Translations under genes and position numbers: made by a program | The notes under the pieces: generated by a model | Databases searched by the model: none | Told to the model about the DNA's origin: nothing | What the model saw: only the letters and a program-made list of their open reading frames with translations | Shown: one piece after another, positions 1 to 7,927 of the stretch | Layout of the letters: every line of letters starts with the position of its first letter | How positions within the stretch are numbered: position 1 is the stretch's first letter | Assembly: GCF_018866325.1 (NCBI RefSeq) | Contig: NZ_CP076457.1 | Location: forward strand, 2,949,001 to 3,013,000 | Reading direction: 5' to 3' | Length of the DNA: 64,000 nt | Source: Streptomyces sp. YPW6 | GTDB lineage: Bacteria > Actinomycetota > Actinomycetes > Streptomycetales > Streptomycetaceae

Positions 1-900
1 AGAGGCTGACCAGCCCGAGGACCGCGCCCCGCAGCGTGAGGGGCACGACGATCAGGGAGTGCGCCCCGGCCTCCGCGACGGCCCGCGCCCCGCCCGGGTC
101 GGCGCCCGGCCACGGGGTGCGGGGCGCGAGCGGGACGAGCCGGGCCCGCAGGTCGGCGGCGGCGAGCGCGTACGGCGTACGGGCGGGGAGGTGGCGGGTC
201 GTGCCCGGTACCCGCCCCCGGCCCCGCGCCCGTCCGCCGCCGTGCCCGGCAGGGAGTCGCACCGGCCGGCGGCGGCGCGGCGGAGCGGGGTTCCGGGCGG
301 CATCGGGCCCACCGGCGGCTCGGAGCCCCGCAGGACGTCGTCCACCACCTCCACGACGGCGAGATCGGCGAAGCCGGACACCATCGCGTCGGCGAAGGCA
401 CGGCAGGTGGTGGCGACGTCGAGGGAGCCGCCGACCGCGTCCCGCACCGCGGCGAGCGTGGCTTCCCTGGCCCGGTCCCGTTCCCGCTCGGTGACGTCGA
501 CGACCGCGACCACCAGGCCGAGGGCGGGGGCGTCGGGCCCGCCCGGCCCGTGCAGGCGGTACAGGGAGGTCAGGAACCGCCGGTCGCCGGGGATCCTCCG
601 CAGCCGGCCCCGCACGAGGTGGTCGCGCACCGGGCCCTCACCGGCCAGCACCCGCCTCATGAGCTGCTCGGAGCCGTCCGGGTCGTCGAGCCGGAAGACC
701 TCGGCGATCGGGCGTCCGGTGTACTCCCCGGTCCCCACGCCCTCGACCAGGGAGTTGGCGCGTACGAGTCTGAGCTGGGGGTCCAGCACGACGAGGCCGA
801 CGGCGGACTGGGTGAACAGCGCCGTGAGGAGCGCCTCGTCGAAGCCGCCGTCCGCCCTCCCGGCCCGCCCGCGCCCGGCCGGGGTCTCGCTGTCGGCCAC
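1..900 (-). CDS. PAS/GAF-domain sensor protein, 3' end outside window, apparent frameshift
   Basis: A PAS domain is readable from the start (residues about 15-125, containing SAVGLVVLDPQLRLVRANS and ending in VVAVVDVTERERDRAREA), followed by the start of a GAF domain. Proteins of this layout in Streptomyces usually continue into a SpoIIE-type PP2C phosphatase, but that part would lie outside the window. GTG at 900 is chosen because GGAGGG sits 11 bases upstream and the sequence further upstream is repeat DNA. Near 205-225 the reading frame moves by one base: the GAF continuation (PYALAAADLRARLVPLAP, then HSLIVVPLTLRGAVLGLVSL) is in another frame and stays open to base 1. This is either a one-base indel in a G run or a real mutation. 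Confidence 0.7.
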
Positions 901-1333
901 GGATCCACCCGCCCTCCGGCTCCGGCACGCCGGAGTACCGGTTCCGGCCCGCGCCGGACCAGCATCACCCGCCGCACCGGGCCCGGCCACCGGTGGGCGG
1001 CAGGGGCGTGAACGGGTGGGCGGGACGCCGGCGAGGTCCGCCGCGCCGTGGCCCGCGCCCCCACCGAGACGCCCCGCACCACGGACCTGCCGCTCCCACC
1101 GAGACGCCCCGCACGACACAGCTCCCTCCGCCACCGAGACGCACCCGCGGCACAGCGCTCCCGCCGCCACCGAGACGCCCCGCGGCACAGCGCTCCCGCC
1201 ACCGCCGTCGTGCACCCCGCCCGACAGTCCGCCGCCGCACCGATCCCGTCCGATCGCCTCCTGCCGCACCAGGGCCCCGTCCGGTCACCTCCTGCCGCAC
1301 GGGATCCCGGCCGGACCCGCCCCGGTCGGCGCC
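901..1333. other. Intergenic spacer holding the minisatellite
   Basis: No supported gene. It contains the ribosome-binding site of the sensor gene next to 900, the four-copy 35-bp repeat, and two copies of CCTCCTGCCGCAC near 1258 and 1288. Open frames here are products of the repeat and the high GC content. Confidence 0.6.
1045..1203. repeat. Tandem 35-bp minisatellite, four copies
   Basis: The core ACCGAGACGCMCC starts at 1063, 1098, 1133 and 1169, giving a period of 35, 35 and 36 bases. Copies share CCGAGACG plus a GC-rich tail (CGGCACAGCGCTCCCGCC in the two most similar). It lies in the spacer between the TetR gene and the downstream sensor gene. Confidence 0.8.
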
Positions 1334-1924
1334 TCAGTACCCCGGCGCGCGCAGCGACCGCAGGACGTGGTCCACCAGTGTGGCGATCGTCTCCTCGTCC
1401 TGGACCGGCTTGCGCAGCACATGGCGGTAGTAGACGGGGCCGTACAGCATCTCCACGGCCAGCGGGAGGTCCGCGCCGGGCGGGATCTGGCCCTGGTCCT
1501 GGGCGCTGCGGAGCCGGCCGATCGCCTCCTCGACGCGCGGGTCGACCAGCTCTTCCCGCAGCTGCCGGGCCAGGCGGTCGTCGTGGTGCAGCTCGGAGAG
1601 GATGCCCGCGTAGGCGGGGCCGAAGGGCGGGACCGAGAGCAGTTTCACCGCACCGGCGACGTGGGAACGCAGGTCGGCGCCGATGTCGCCGGTGTCGACG
1701 AACGGAGTGGCGTCGATCAGGGCGTCCGTGAACGCCTCCAGCAGAACCGCCCCTTTCGACGGCCACCAGCGGTAGATCGTCTTCTTGCTGACCCCCGCGT
1801 CGGCGGCGATGGCCTCTATCGTGACGTGCCCGTACCCCCGCTCCGTACAGAGGTCGAGGGCGGACCGCAGGATCGCGCGGCGTGATCGTTCGCTGCGTCG
1901 CACACTGCTCGGCGGTGTGATCAT
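1334..1924 (-). CDS. TetR/AcrR family transcriptional repressor
   Basis: About 196 residues. The N-terminal TetR DNA-binding domain is clear (RRAILRSALDLCTERGYGHV, then IEAIAADAGVSKKTIYRWW), followed by a ligand-binding domain of the AcrR-C type. ATG at 1924 is preferred over the more upstream in-frame start because it precedes the conserved helices closely; the ribosome-binding site is weak. It lies downstream of an ABC-2 exporter pair on the same strand and is a plausible repressor of it, which is inference only. No operator could be assigned. Confidence 0.88.
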   Translation of the reverse strand: MITPPSSVRRSERSRRAILRSALDLCTERGYGHVTIEAIAADAGVSKKTIYRWWPSKGAVLLEAFTDALIDATPFVDTGDIGADLRSHVAGAVKLLSVPPFGPAYAGILSELHHDDRLARQLREELVDPRVEEAIGRLRSAQDQGQIPPGADLPLAVEMLYGPVYYRHVLRKPVQDEETIATLVDHVLRSLRAPGY

Positions 1925-2159
1925 TCGGTGAGCATAGGGGGGTTCCAGCCAATCTCTTGTTGACATCTCGTCGCCAAAGACCGAACAATACCCAGGCGGA
2001 AACGGAACGTACCGTGTCGTGTCGTCCCCGTTGCCCGCACCGTTCGTGCCGTTCGTGCCGCGACGAGCCGATCGGGGGACGGCTCGCCCGGCCGACGGCG
2101 CGTGCGGACCCCGCCGATCCGATCCGGCCAGGCCCCTTGCGCCTTCGCGGGGGCGTCCC

Positions 2160-3074
2160 TCACGCCGTGATGTCCTTGGCCGTGAAGCGGGCCCAGGCCG
2201 CCGAGCCGAACACCGCGACGTACAGCGCCTGCACCTGGAAGTTCTTGCTCAGGTCGTCCCAGTGGACCGGCTCGCGCAGGACGTCGGCGAACGACATCCA
2301 GTAGTGCGCGAACAGATACGGGTGCACGCCGCTCAGCTGCGGAATGCTGTCCAGGATCTGCACCGTGATCAGCAGTCCGACCGTGGCCGCCATCGCCCCG
2401 ATCCCGCTGCTGGTCAGCGTCGAGACGAACAGCCCGATCGCGGCGAACCCGGCCAGGGACGCCGCCACGACCAGCGCGGTCAGCGCCGCGCGCAGCAGCC
2501 CCTCGCCGAAGCCGATCCGCGTCCCCGAGATCGTGGTGACGTCTCCCACCGGGAACAGCAGCGCGCCCACCACCAGCCCCGACACCGCCACGACCAGGGT
2601 CGCGATCAGGCAGAAGACGAGGACGGAGGCGTACTTCACGAGCAGCAGCCGGGTCCGGCCCGCCGGGGCGACCAGCAGATAGCGCAGGGTGCCGCCGCTC
2701 GCCTCGCCCGCGATGGCGTCGCCCGCGACGACGCCGACGGCCATCGGCAGGAAGACCGGCAGCGTCGCGGCCAGGGCGGCGAAGACCAGGAAGATGCCGT
2801 TGTGGGTGACCTGGGCGAGGAAGGCCGGGCCCGCCCCGCCGTCCGGACCGCCCTCACCGCCACCGCCGCCGCCCGTCTCGATGCGGACCGCGACCGCGAT
2901 CAGGACGGGGACGGCGGCGAGGACGCCGAGCAGGGCGTAGGTGCGGTGGCGGCGCAGCAGCGTGGTGATCTCGGAGCGGAGGAGACCCAGCGTCCGGAGC
3001 GGAGTGCGGGACCGGAGCCCCGCGCGTCCCGGAGGTGTGGCCTGTTCCCCCCGCGCCCTCTCAGCCTGCGACAT
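2160..3074 (-). CDS. ABC-2 type transporter permease
   Basis: A 304-residue integral membrane protein with six or so hydrophobic segments, the first at TYALLGVLAAVPVLIAVAVR and the last near the C-terminus. It has the ABC-2 permease hallmark of a large first extracytoplasmic loop (Gly-rich, residues about 65-80) and a GGTLRYLLVAPAGRTRLLLVK cytoplasmic stretch that contacts the ATPase. ATG at 3074 overlaps the end of the ATPase gene by 14 bases and follows GGGAGAGGG, so the two genes are translationally coupled. Substrate unknown. Confidence 0.9.
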   Translation of the reverse strand: MSQAERARGEQATPPGRAGLRSRTPLRTLGLLRSEITTLLRRHRTYALLGVLAAVPVLIAVAVRIETGGGGGGEGGPDGGAGPAFLAQVTHNGIFLVFAALAATLPVFLPMAVGVVAGDAIAGEASGGTLRYLLVAPAGRTRLLLVKYASVLVFCLIATLVVAVSGLVVGALLFPVGDVTTISGTRIGFGEGLLRAALTALVVAASLAGFAAIGLFVSTLTSSGIGAMAATVGLLITVQILDSIPQLSGVHPYLFAHYWMSFADVLREPVHWDDLSKNFQVQALYVAVFGSAAWARFTAKDITA

Positions 3075-4338
3075 CGAATCCCTCTCCCGTGAGTGCGACG
3101 AAGGCGTCCTCCAGCGACCCCCGCTCGACACCGAAGAACCGCACCCGGACCCCGCCGCCCACCAGCGCGGCGTTGAGGTCGGCGAGGTCCACGGCGGCGG
3201 GCGGGGCGTCGGCGGTCAGCCGGTCGCCGTCGGTGCTCAGGCCGGTGAGCCCGTGCTCCTGGAGGATGCGGGCGGCGTCCCCGGGGTCGGGGGTGGTGAC
3301 GGCGAGCCGGCCCCGGGCCTTCGCGGCGAGGTCGGCGACCGGGCCCTGGACGATCAGCCGGCCCCGGGCCATCACCGCCGCGTGAGTGCAGACCTGCTCG
3401 ATCTCGTCCAGGAGGTGGGAGGAGAGGAACACCGTGGTGCCCTCGGCCGCCAGCTCCCGGACCAGGAGACGGATCTCGCGCATGCCCTGCGGGTCGAGGC
3501 CGTTGGTCGGCTCGTCCAGGACCAGCAGCCGGCGCGGCCGGAGCAGGGCGGCGGCCAGGCCGAGGCGCTGCTTCATGCCGAGCGAGTACGCCTTGGCCTT
3601 CTTCCCGGAGGCGGCGGCGAGCCCGACCCGCTCCAGGGCCGTCCCGACGCGGGCCCGGCGGGTGCGCGGGTCGGCGGTGGGGTCGGCCCGGTCGTACCGC
3701 AGGAGGTTGTCCCGGCCGTTCAGGAAGCCGTACAGCGCGGGCCCCTCGATCAGCGCGCCGACCTCCGGCAGCACCGTACGGCCGGCCTCGGGCATCGGGC
3801 GGCCGAGCACCTCGGCGGTGCCGGACGTCGGGTCGATGAGGCCCATCAGCATCCGGATCGTGGTGGTCTTGCCGGAGCCGTTGGGGCCGAGGAAGCCGAA
3901 GACGCTGCCGGCGGGCACGGTCAGGTCGAGGCCGTCCACGGCGAGCTGACCGCCCCGGTAGCGCTTGGTCAGGCCCCGGGTGCGGATGACGGGGGCGCCG
4001 GGGGTCGCGGCGGACGGCGGAAATACCGGCGCGGGGGGCGCGGGGGCGACCTCCGGCGCGGGGGGCGAGTCAGGGGCGAGGGTCGCGTCCGGCGCAGGAG
4101 CCACGTCCGCCGCAGGGGTCGCGTCGGGCGCGGGGGTCGCGTTCGACGCAAGGGTCACGCCCAGCTCGGGGTTCGTGTCGGGCGCGGGAGTCACGCCCAG
4201 CGCGTGGGCCACCTCCGGCGCCCGGCTCCCGGGCGCCGGGTCCCCGGCCCCCGCGCCCGTGATGGCCGCACGCCCCTGCAGCGCGTCGTTCGCCGTCGCG
4301 TCGTTCGCCGTCGCGTCCCCGGCCCCTGTGTCCGTCAT
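3061..4338 (-). CDS. ABC transporter ATP-binding protein with long Ala/Pro-rich N-terminal extension
   Basis: Energises the adjacent ABC-2 permease. The ATPase domain starts near residue 117: Walker A GPNGSGKT (151-158), signature YSLGMKQR, Walker B LLVLDEPTNGLD and the switch histidine in SSHLLDE. ATG at 4338 follows GGAGAGG. The first 115 residues are unusual for this family: a low-complexity Ala/Pro/Asp stretch built of variants of TPAPDA, likely a flexible cytoplasmic tail. The real start could be internal, but no better start with a ribosome-binding site is evident. Confidence 0.9.
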   Translation of the reverse strand: MTDTGAGDATANDATANDALQGRAAITGAGAGDPAPGSRAPEVAHALGVTPAPDTNPELGVTLASNATPAPDATPAADVAPAPDATLAPDSPPAPEVAPAPPAPVFPPSAATPGAPVIRTRGLTKRYRGGQLAVDGLDLTVPAGSVFGFLGPNGSGKTTTIRMLMGLIDPTSGTAEVLGRPMPEAGRTVLPEVGALIEGPALYGFLNGRDNLLRYDRADPTADPRTRRARVGTALERVGLAAASGKKAKAYSLGMKQRLGLAAALLRPRRLLVLDEPTNGLDPQGMREIRLLVRELAAEGTTVFLSSHLLDEIEQVCTHAAVMARGRLIVQGPVADLAAKARGRLAVTTPDPGDAARILQEHGLTGLSTDGDRLTADAPPAAVDLADLNAALVGGGVRVRFFGVERGSLEDAFVALTGEGFDVAG

Positions 4339-4441
4339 GGCGGTCGCACCTCTCCGTGAGCGCGGGGCCGCCGCGGTCTCCACGCGGGTGGGCGGAGGCC
4401 GCGGCGGCGGGGTGTCCGGGGGCCTGTCGTCCGGGTACCCA

Positions 4442-4486
4442 GGTGTCCAGGTGCCCCGGACATCCGGTGTCCAGGTGCCCCGGACA
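4442..4486. repeat. 21-bp direct repeat, two copies
   Basis: GGTGTCCAGGTGCCCCGGACA occurs at 4442-4462 and again at 4466-4486, directly after the stop of the LolA-like gene. Each copy has TGTCC/GGACA ends that can fold back, so it may act as a weak terminator. Confidence 0.6.
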
Positions 4487-4491
4487 AGGTT

Positions 4492-5754
4492 CTACTGCGC
4501 GACGGCGTCGGCCGCACGCACCAGCGCGTCCTTCGTCACCGCTCCGACGTACACCGATCCGTCCTCCGTCAGCAGGGCGTTGACCAGGCGCGTCTTGAAC
4601 ACCGTGCCCGAGCCGAACGTCCCGGTGACCTTGTCGCCGAGGGCGTCGAGGAAGCCCTGCGCCTCGGCCGGGATGTCGCCCGAGCCGGCCTCGGGCAGGC
4701 CCGTGCCGCCGGGGGACTTGATCTCGGCGATCGAGGTCCAGCCCTTGCCGATGACGTTGAAGCCGCCCTCGTCCGCGAGGCCCTCCAGCTCGGCCAGCTG
4801 TCCGGGCAGCGCCTTCTGCATCGCGCCGCGCTCGTCCTTGCCGGTCTCCAGTTCGTCGGCCTCGGTCACCTCGGCGCCCTCGGGCGGGGTGAAGGCGAAC
4901 GTGGACGCGGCGGGCCTGGCGAAGTCGACCTTGGTGAATCCCGCGTCGACGACGGCCTTGCCGCCGCTCGCCGCGGACAGGGTGAACTTCAGCGGTACGC
5001 CGTTCTCGGCGTCCACGGCGATCCGGACGGAGCCGATCGTCGAACCGGACTGCTTCGGCTTGATCAGCAGCTGGTACGCGTCCCGCCCGGCGACCTGCGC
5101 CGTGCCGTCCACGGTCACCGAGGTGGTGTCCCCGGCCGCCGCGAGCGCCTGCTCGGCGAAGTCCTTCGGGGTGGCCGGAGCGCCCTCGGGGGCCTTCGGG
5201 GCCTTCTCCGCGTGGCCGCCGCCGTCCCGGCCCTCGGGCGCCTCGGCGTGGTAGACCTCGTCGGACCGGCTGTCGTACGCCCAGACCTCGCCCTGGTTGT
5301 GGATGACGCTGTACTCGGAGGCGTCCCCGAGGATCGAGAGCTTCTGCCGCTCCGGGCCGTCGGCGGCCACCCGCAGCGTGTGCGTGCCGGACGTCAGCTC
5401 CATGAGCCTGTCCTGCGGGGCCGCCGCGCCGCCGTCCCGGCCTTCGCCCCGGCCTTCGCCGCCCGGTACGAGCGAGCCCGCCAGGCCGTCGAGCGGCAGG
5501 CCCAGGTCCGTGCTGACCTTGACCGTGCCGGAGAGCTGCTCCTCGTCGGAAGCGGCGATCCTCTCGACGAGTTCCTGTGCGCTGATCTTCGGCAGGTCCG
5601 GGTCGCCCGAGCTGGCGAGCGCCGGGACGAGCCCGATGGTGGCGGCCGCCACCCCCGCGACCGCGACGGGGACGAGATAGCGCGCCGCCTTCCGTCGGCC
5701 CACGACAGTGCTCGTGGCCTCTTCGGTGGTCTCTGCGCTGTCGTTCGGTGCCAT
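4492..5754 (-). CDS. LolA/RseB-like exported protein (outer-membrane lipoprotein-sorting family fold)
   Basis: A 420-residue protein with a short cytoplasmic N-terminus, a signal/anchor helix (ARYLVPVAVAGVAAATIGLV, about residues 24-43) and a periplasm-like domain that resembles the LolA/LppX/RseB fold: beta-rich stretches with KLSILGDASEYSVIHNQGEVW and VDAENGVPLKFTL. In actinobacteria such proteins are thought to bind lipids or sense envelope stress, but no function is established here. ATG at 5754 follows GGAGGT. It lies upstream of the ABC-2 exporter on the same strand, separated by about 150 bases with a repeat, so co-function is possible. Confidence 0.8.
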   Translation of the reverse strand: MAPNDSAETTEEATSTVVGRRKAARYLVPVAVAGVAAATIGLVPALASSGDPDLPKISAQELVERIAASDEEQLSGTVKVSTDLGLPLDGLAGSLVPGGEGRGEGRDGGAAAPQDRLMELTSGTHTLRVAADGPERQKLSILGDASEYSVIHNQGEVWAYDSRSDEVYHAEAPEGRDGGGHAEKAPKAPEGAPATPKDFAEQALAAAGDTTSVTVDGTAQVAGRDAYQLLIKPKQSGSTIGSVRIAVDAENGVPLKFTLSAASGGKAVVDAGFTKVDFARPAASTFAFTPPEGAEVTEADELETGKDERGAMQKALPGQLAELEGLADEGGFNVIGKGWTSIAEIKSPGGTGLPEAGSGDIPAEAQGFLDALGDKVTGTFGSGTVFKTRLVNALLTEDGSVYVGAVTKDALVRAADAVAQ

Positions 5755-5910
5755 GGTGTGCCCTACCTCCGTGGTCGGCGGCTTCCGTTGATAACCATCT
5801 GACCAAATCGGACGGTTCGAAGCGTCAGCCCGGGGAATCAACTCCGCCTACTGCTCCGGTATGACAACCGAAGGGGGCCTGTACGCCATCCCGTAGGGGT
5901 GGGCCGCCCC

Positions 5911-5940
5911 GTGTCACCGGGTGGCGGCCCCCGGTGACAC
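5911..5940 (-). terminator. Hairpin downstream of the polyprenyl synthase gene
   Basis: A perfect 10-bp stem, GTGTCACCGG against CCGGTGACAC, with a 10-base loop. It starts 36 bases after the polyprenyl synthase stop codon. No U-tract, as is usual for Streptomyces. Confidence 0.7.
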
Positions 5941-5976
5941 CGCGTCAGCCGACGGCGGGCGAGGCCGGGGTGCGCC

Positions 5977-6987
5977 TCAGCCCGCGCGGTGCACCACCGC
6001 GTCGCACAGCTCCTCCAGCGCGGCCTTCGCGTACCCCTCGGGCAGCGGGGCGAGCGTGGCGCGCGCGTCCTGCGCGTAGCGCACGGTGTCCTGGCGGGCC
6101 TGCTCCAGCGCCGGGTGGGCGCGCAGCCGGCGCAGCACCTTGGCCAGCGCCTTGTCGCTGCTCAGGTCGCCGTTGAGCAGCTCGACGAGCTCCAGGTCGT
6201 CGGGCTTGCCGTCGGCCGCCGCCTGGGCGCGCAGCCGCAGGACCGGGAGCGTCGGGATGCCCTCGCGCAGGTCGGTGCCGGGGGTCTTGCCGGACTCGTG
6301 GGAGTCGGAGGCGATGTCGAGGACGTCGTCGGCGAGCTGGAAGGCGATGCCGAGCCGTTCCCCGTACTGCGTGAGGACGTCCACGGTCCGCTCGTCGGCG
6401 CCGGACATCATCGCCCCGAACCGGCCGGAGACGGCGACCAGCGAACCGGTCTTGCCGCTGAGCACGTCCAGGTAGTGGTCGACCGGGTCGCGGCCGTCGC
6501 GCGGGCCCGCGGTCTCCAGGATCTGGCCGGTGACGAGCCGCTCGAAGGCCTCCGCCTGGATACGGACGGCCTCGGGGCCGAGGTCGGCCAGGATGTGGGA
6601 GGCGCGGGCGAAGAGGAAGTCGCCGGTGAGGACGGCGACGGAGTTGCCCCAGCGGGTGTTGGCGCTGGGCACCCCGCGCCGCACGTCCGCCTCGTCCATC
6701 ACGTCGTCGTGGTAGAGCGTGGCCAGGTGGGTCAGCTCGACGACGACGGCCGAGGGGACGACTCCCGGCGCGTCGGGATCCCCGAACTGTGACGCGAGCA
6801 TGACCAGCAAGGGACGGAACCTCTTGCCCCCCGCACGCACCAGGTGCTGGGCGGCGTCCGTGATGAAGGGGACATCGCTCTTGGTGGCTTCGAGCAGCCC
6901 TGCCTCGACAGCGGCCAGGCCCGACTGGACATCGGCCTCAAGAGCCTGGTCCCGCACGTGCAGTCCGAACGGCCCGACGACGGTCAC
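5977..6987 (-). CDS. Long-chain polyprenyl diphosphate synthase (menaquinone side chain)
   Basis: A 336-residue trans-prenyltransferase that elongates allylic diphosphates with isopentenyl diphosphate. The first aspartate-rich motif is DDVMD (94-98), the second DDVLD (220-224), with GGKRFRP (53-59) as the isopentenyl-diphosphate-binding loop. The residues before the first motif are small/aromatic (LYH), as in long-chain (C40-C50) synthases. Given MenG, MqnA, MqnC and complex I nearby, the likely product is the nonaprenyl tail of menaquinone; this is inference from family and context. It is transcribed away from the POT remnant. Confidence 0.9.
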   Translation of the reverse strand: MTVVGPFGLHVRDQALEADVQSGLAAVEAGLLEATKSDVPFITDAAQHLVRAGGKRFRPLLVMLASQFGDPDAPGVVPSAVVVELTHLATLYHDDVMDEADVRRGVPSANTRWGNSVAVLTGDFLFARASHILADLGPEAVRIQAEAFERLVTGQILETAGPRDGRDPVDHYLDVLSGKTGSLVAVSGRFGAMMSGADERTVDVLTQYGERLGIAFQLADDVLDIASDSHESGKTPGTDLREGIPTLPVLRLRAQAAADGKPDDLELVELLNGDLSSDKALAKVLRRLRAHPALEQARQDTVRYAQDARATLAPLPEGYAKAALEELCDAVVHRAG

Positions 6988-7146
6988 GGGGACATCTCCT
7001 GTCTGCTGACGATCACACGCAAAGTCGATGTGTCGCTGTCTCTCGAATCAACTTCAGCGTATCCGGTCCGCTATGGATCACCGTGGGCGGCTTCCCATGA
7101 CCGCCGGTATGTTCGGGATCAGCTCATACGATCAGGAGTCTCTGTT

Positions 7147-7821
7147 TTGTCCCACAGCGCTGCCGACACCGAACAGGCCCAGCCGCCGCCCGGGGACGAC
7201 CACGCCTTCTTCGGGCAGCCGCGGGGCCTGATGACGCTGTCCGGCCCGGAGGTCCGGGAGCGATTCTCGTTCCTGGGCACGCAGGCCGTCCTGGTGCTGT
7301 TCTTCGCCGACACCGTGAGCGACGGCGGCATGGGCATGGACCCCGGCACCGCCGCCTCCGTCTCCGCCGCCTCCCTCTCCGTCTCCGCCGCCTACGGGAC
7401 ACTGGTCTGTCTGGTCTCCGCGGCGGGCGGCCGGCCGGCCGGCCGCATCCTCGGGTCGTACCGGGCCGTGCTCTGCGGCGGCATCCCCGCCGCGATCGGC
7501 ATGCCCCTCGGCCTGATCCAGTACGTCGCGGGCCGCCGTCACCCGGTCGGCCGCACGGAGGGCACGGAATGCGCGCCGGCCCCCGACGCCATGCGGCGCG
7601 CGGTGCGCCTGGTCATCGGCGGAGCCGTGGCGGTGGCCCTCGTCGCGTCCGCGCCGGCACGGGCGGGATGGCTGACCATCGACCGGTTCGTGGACGTGCT
7701 GACGGTGATCTCGGTGATCGCCCCGGTCGCCTGCTTCGTGGTGATGTCCCAGAGCCCCCGGGTCACCACGGGCCTCCTGGCCGCGCCCTGGCCGAAGCGC
7801 ACGATGCACCCCGCCCACTGA
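7147..7821 (+). pseudogene. Truncated POT-family di/tripeptide transporter remnant
   Basis: About 224 residues against roughly 480-510 for the family. The N-terminus is typical POT (FFGQPRGLMTL, VRERFSFLGTQAVLVLFF, then DTVSDGGMGMD and a first helical hairpin ending RILGSYRAVLCGG), but it jumps into a later segment (LGLIQYVAGRRH) and a late helical part (GWLTIDRFVDVLTVISVIAP), then stops early. The middle helices and the C-terminal half are missing, consistent with one or more internal deletions that kept the frame. TTG at 7147 follows AGGAG. A functional 12-helix carrier cannot be made. Confidence 0.8.
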
Positions 7822-7927
7822 CCCGTCCGCCCCTCCGGCGCTCCGCCCCCGCCCCGTGCGCCTCACGCACCCCGACCGCCCGAACCCGTACGCCTCACGC
7901 ACCCCGTCCCCCACCGAGGTGATCGCC

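Noticed and set aside
1045..1203. CRISPR array
   Set aside because: The repeats are directly tandem with degenerate tails; there are no unique spacers of constant length and no cas genes.
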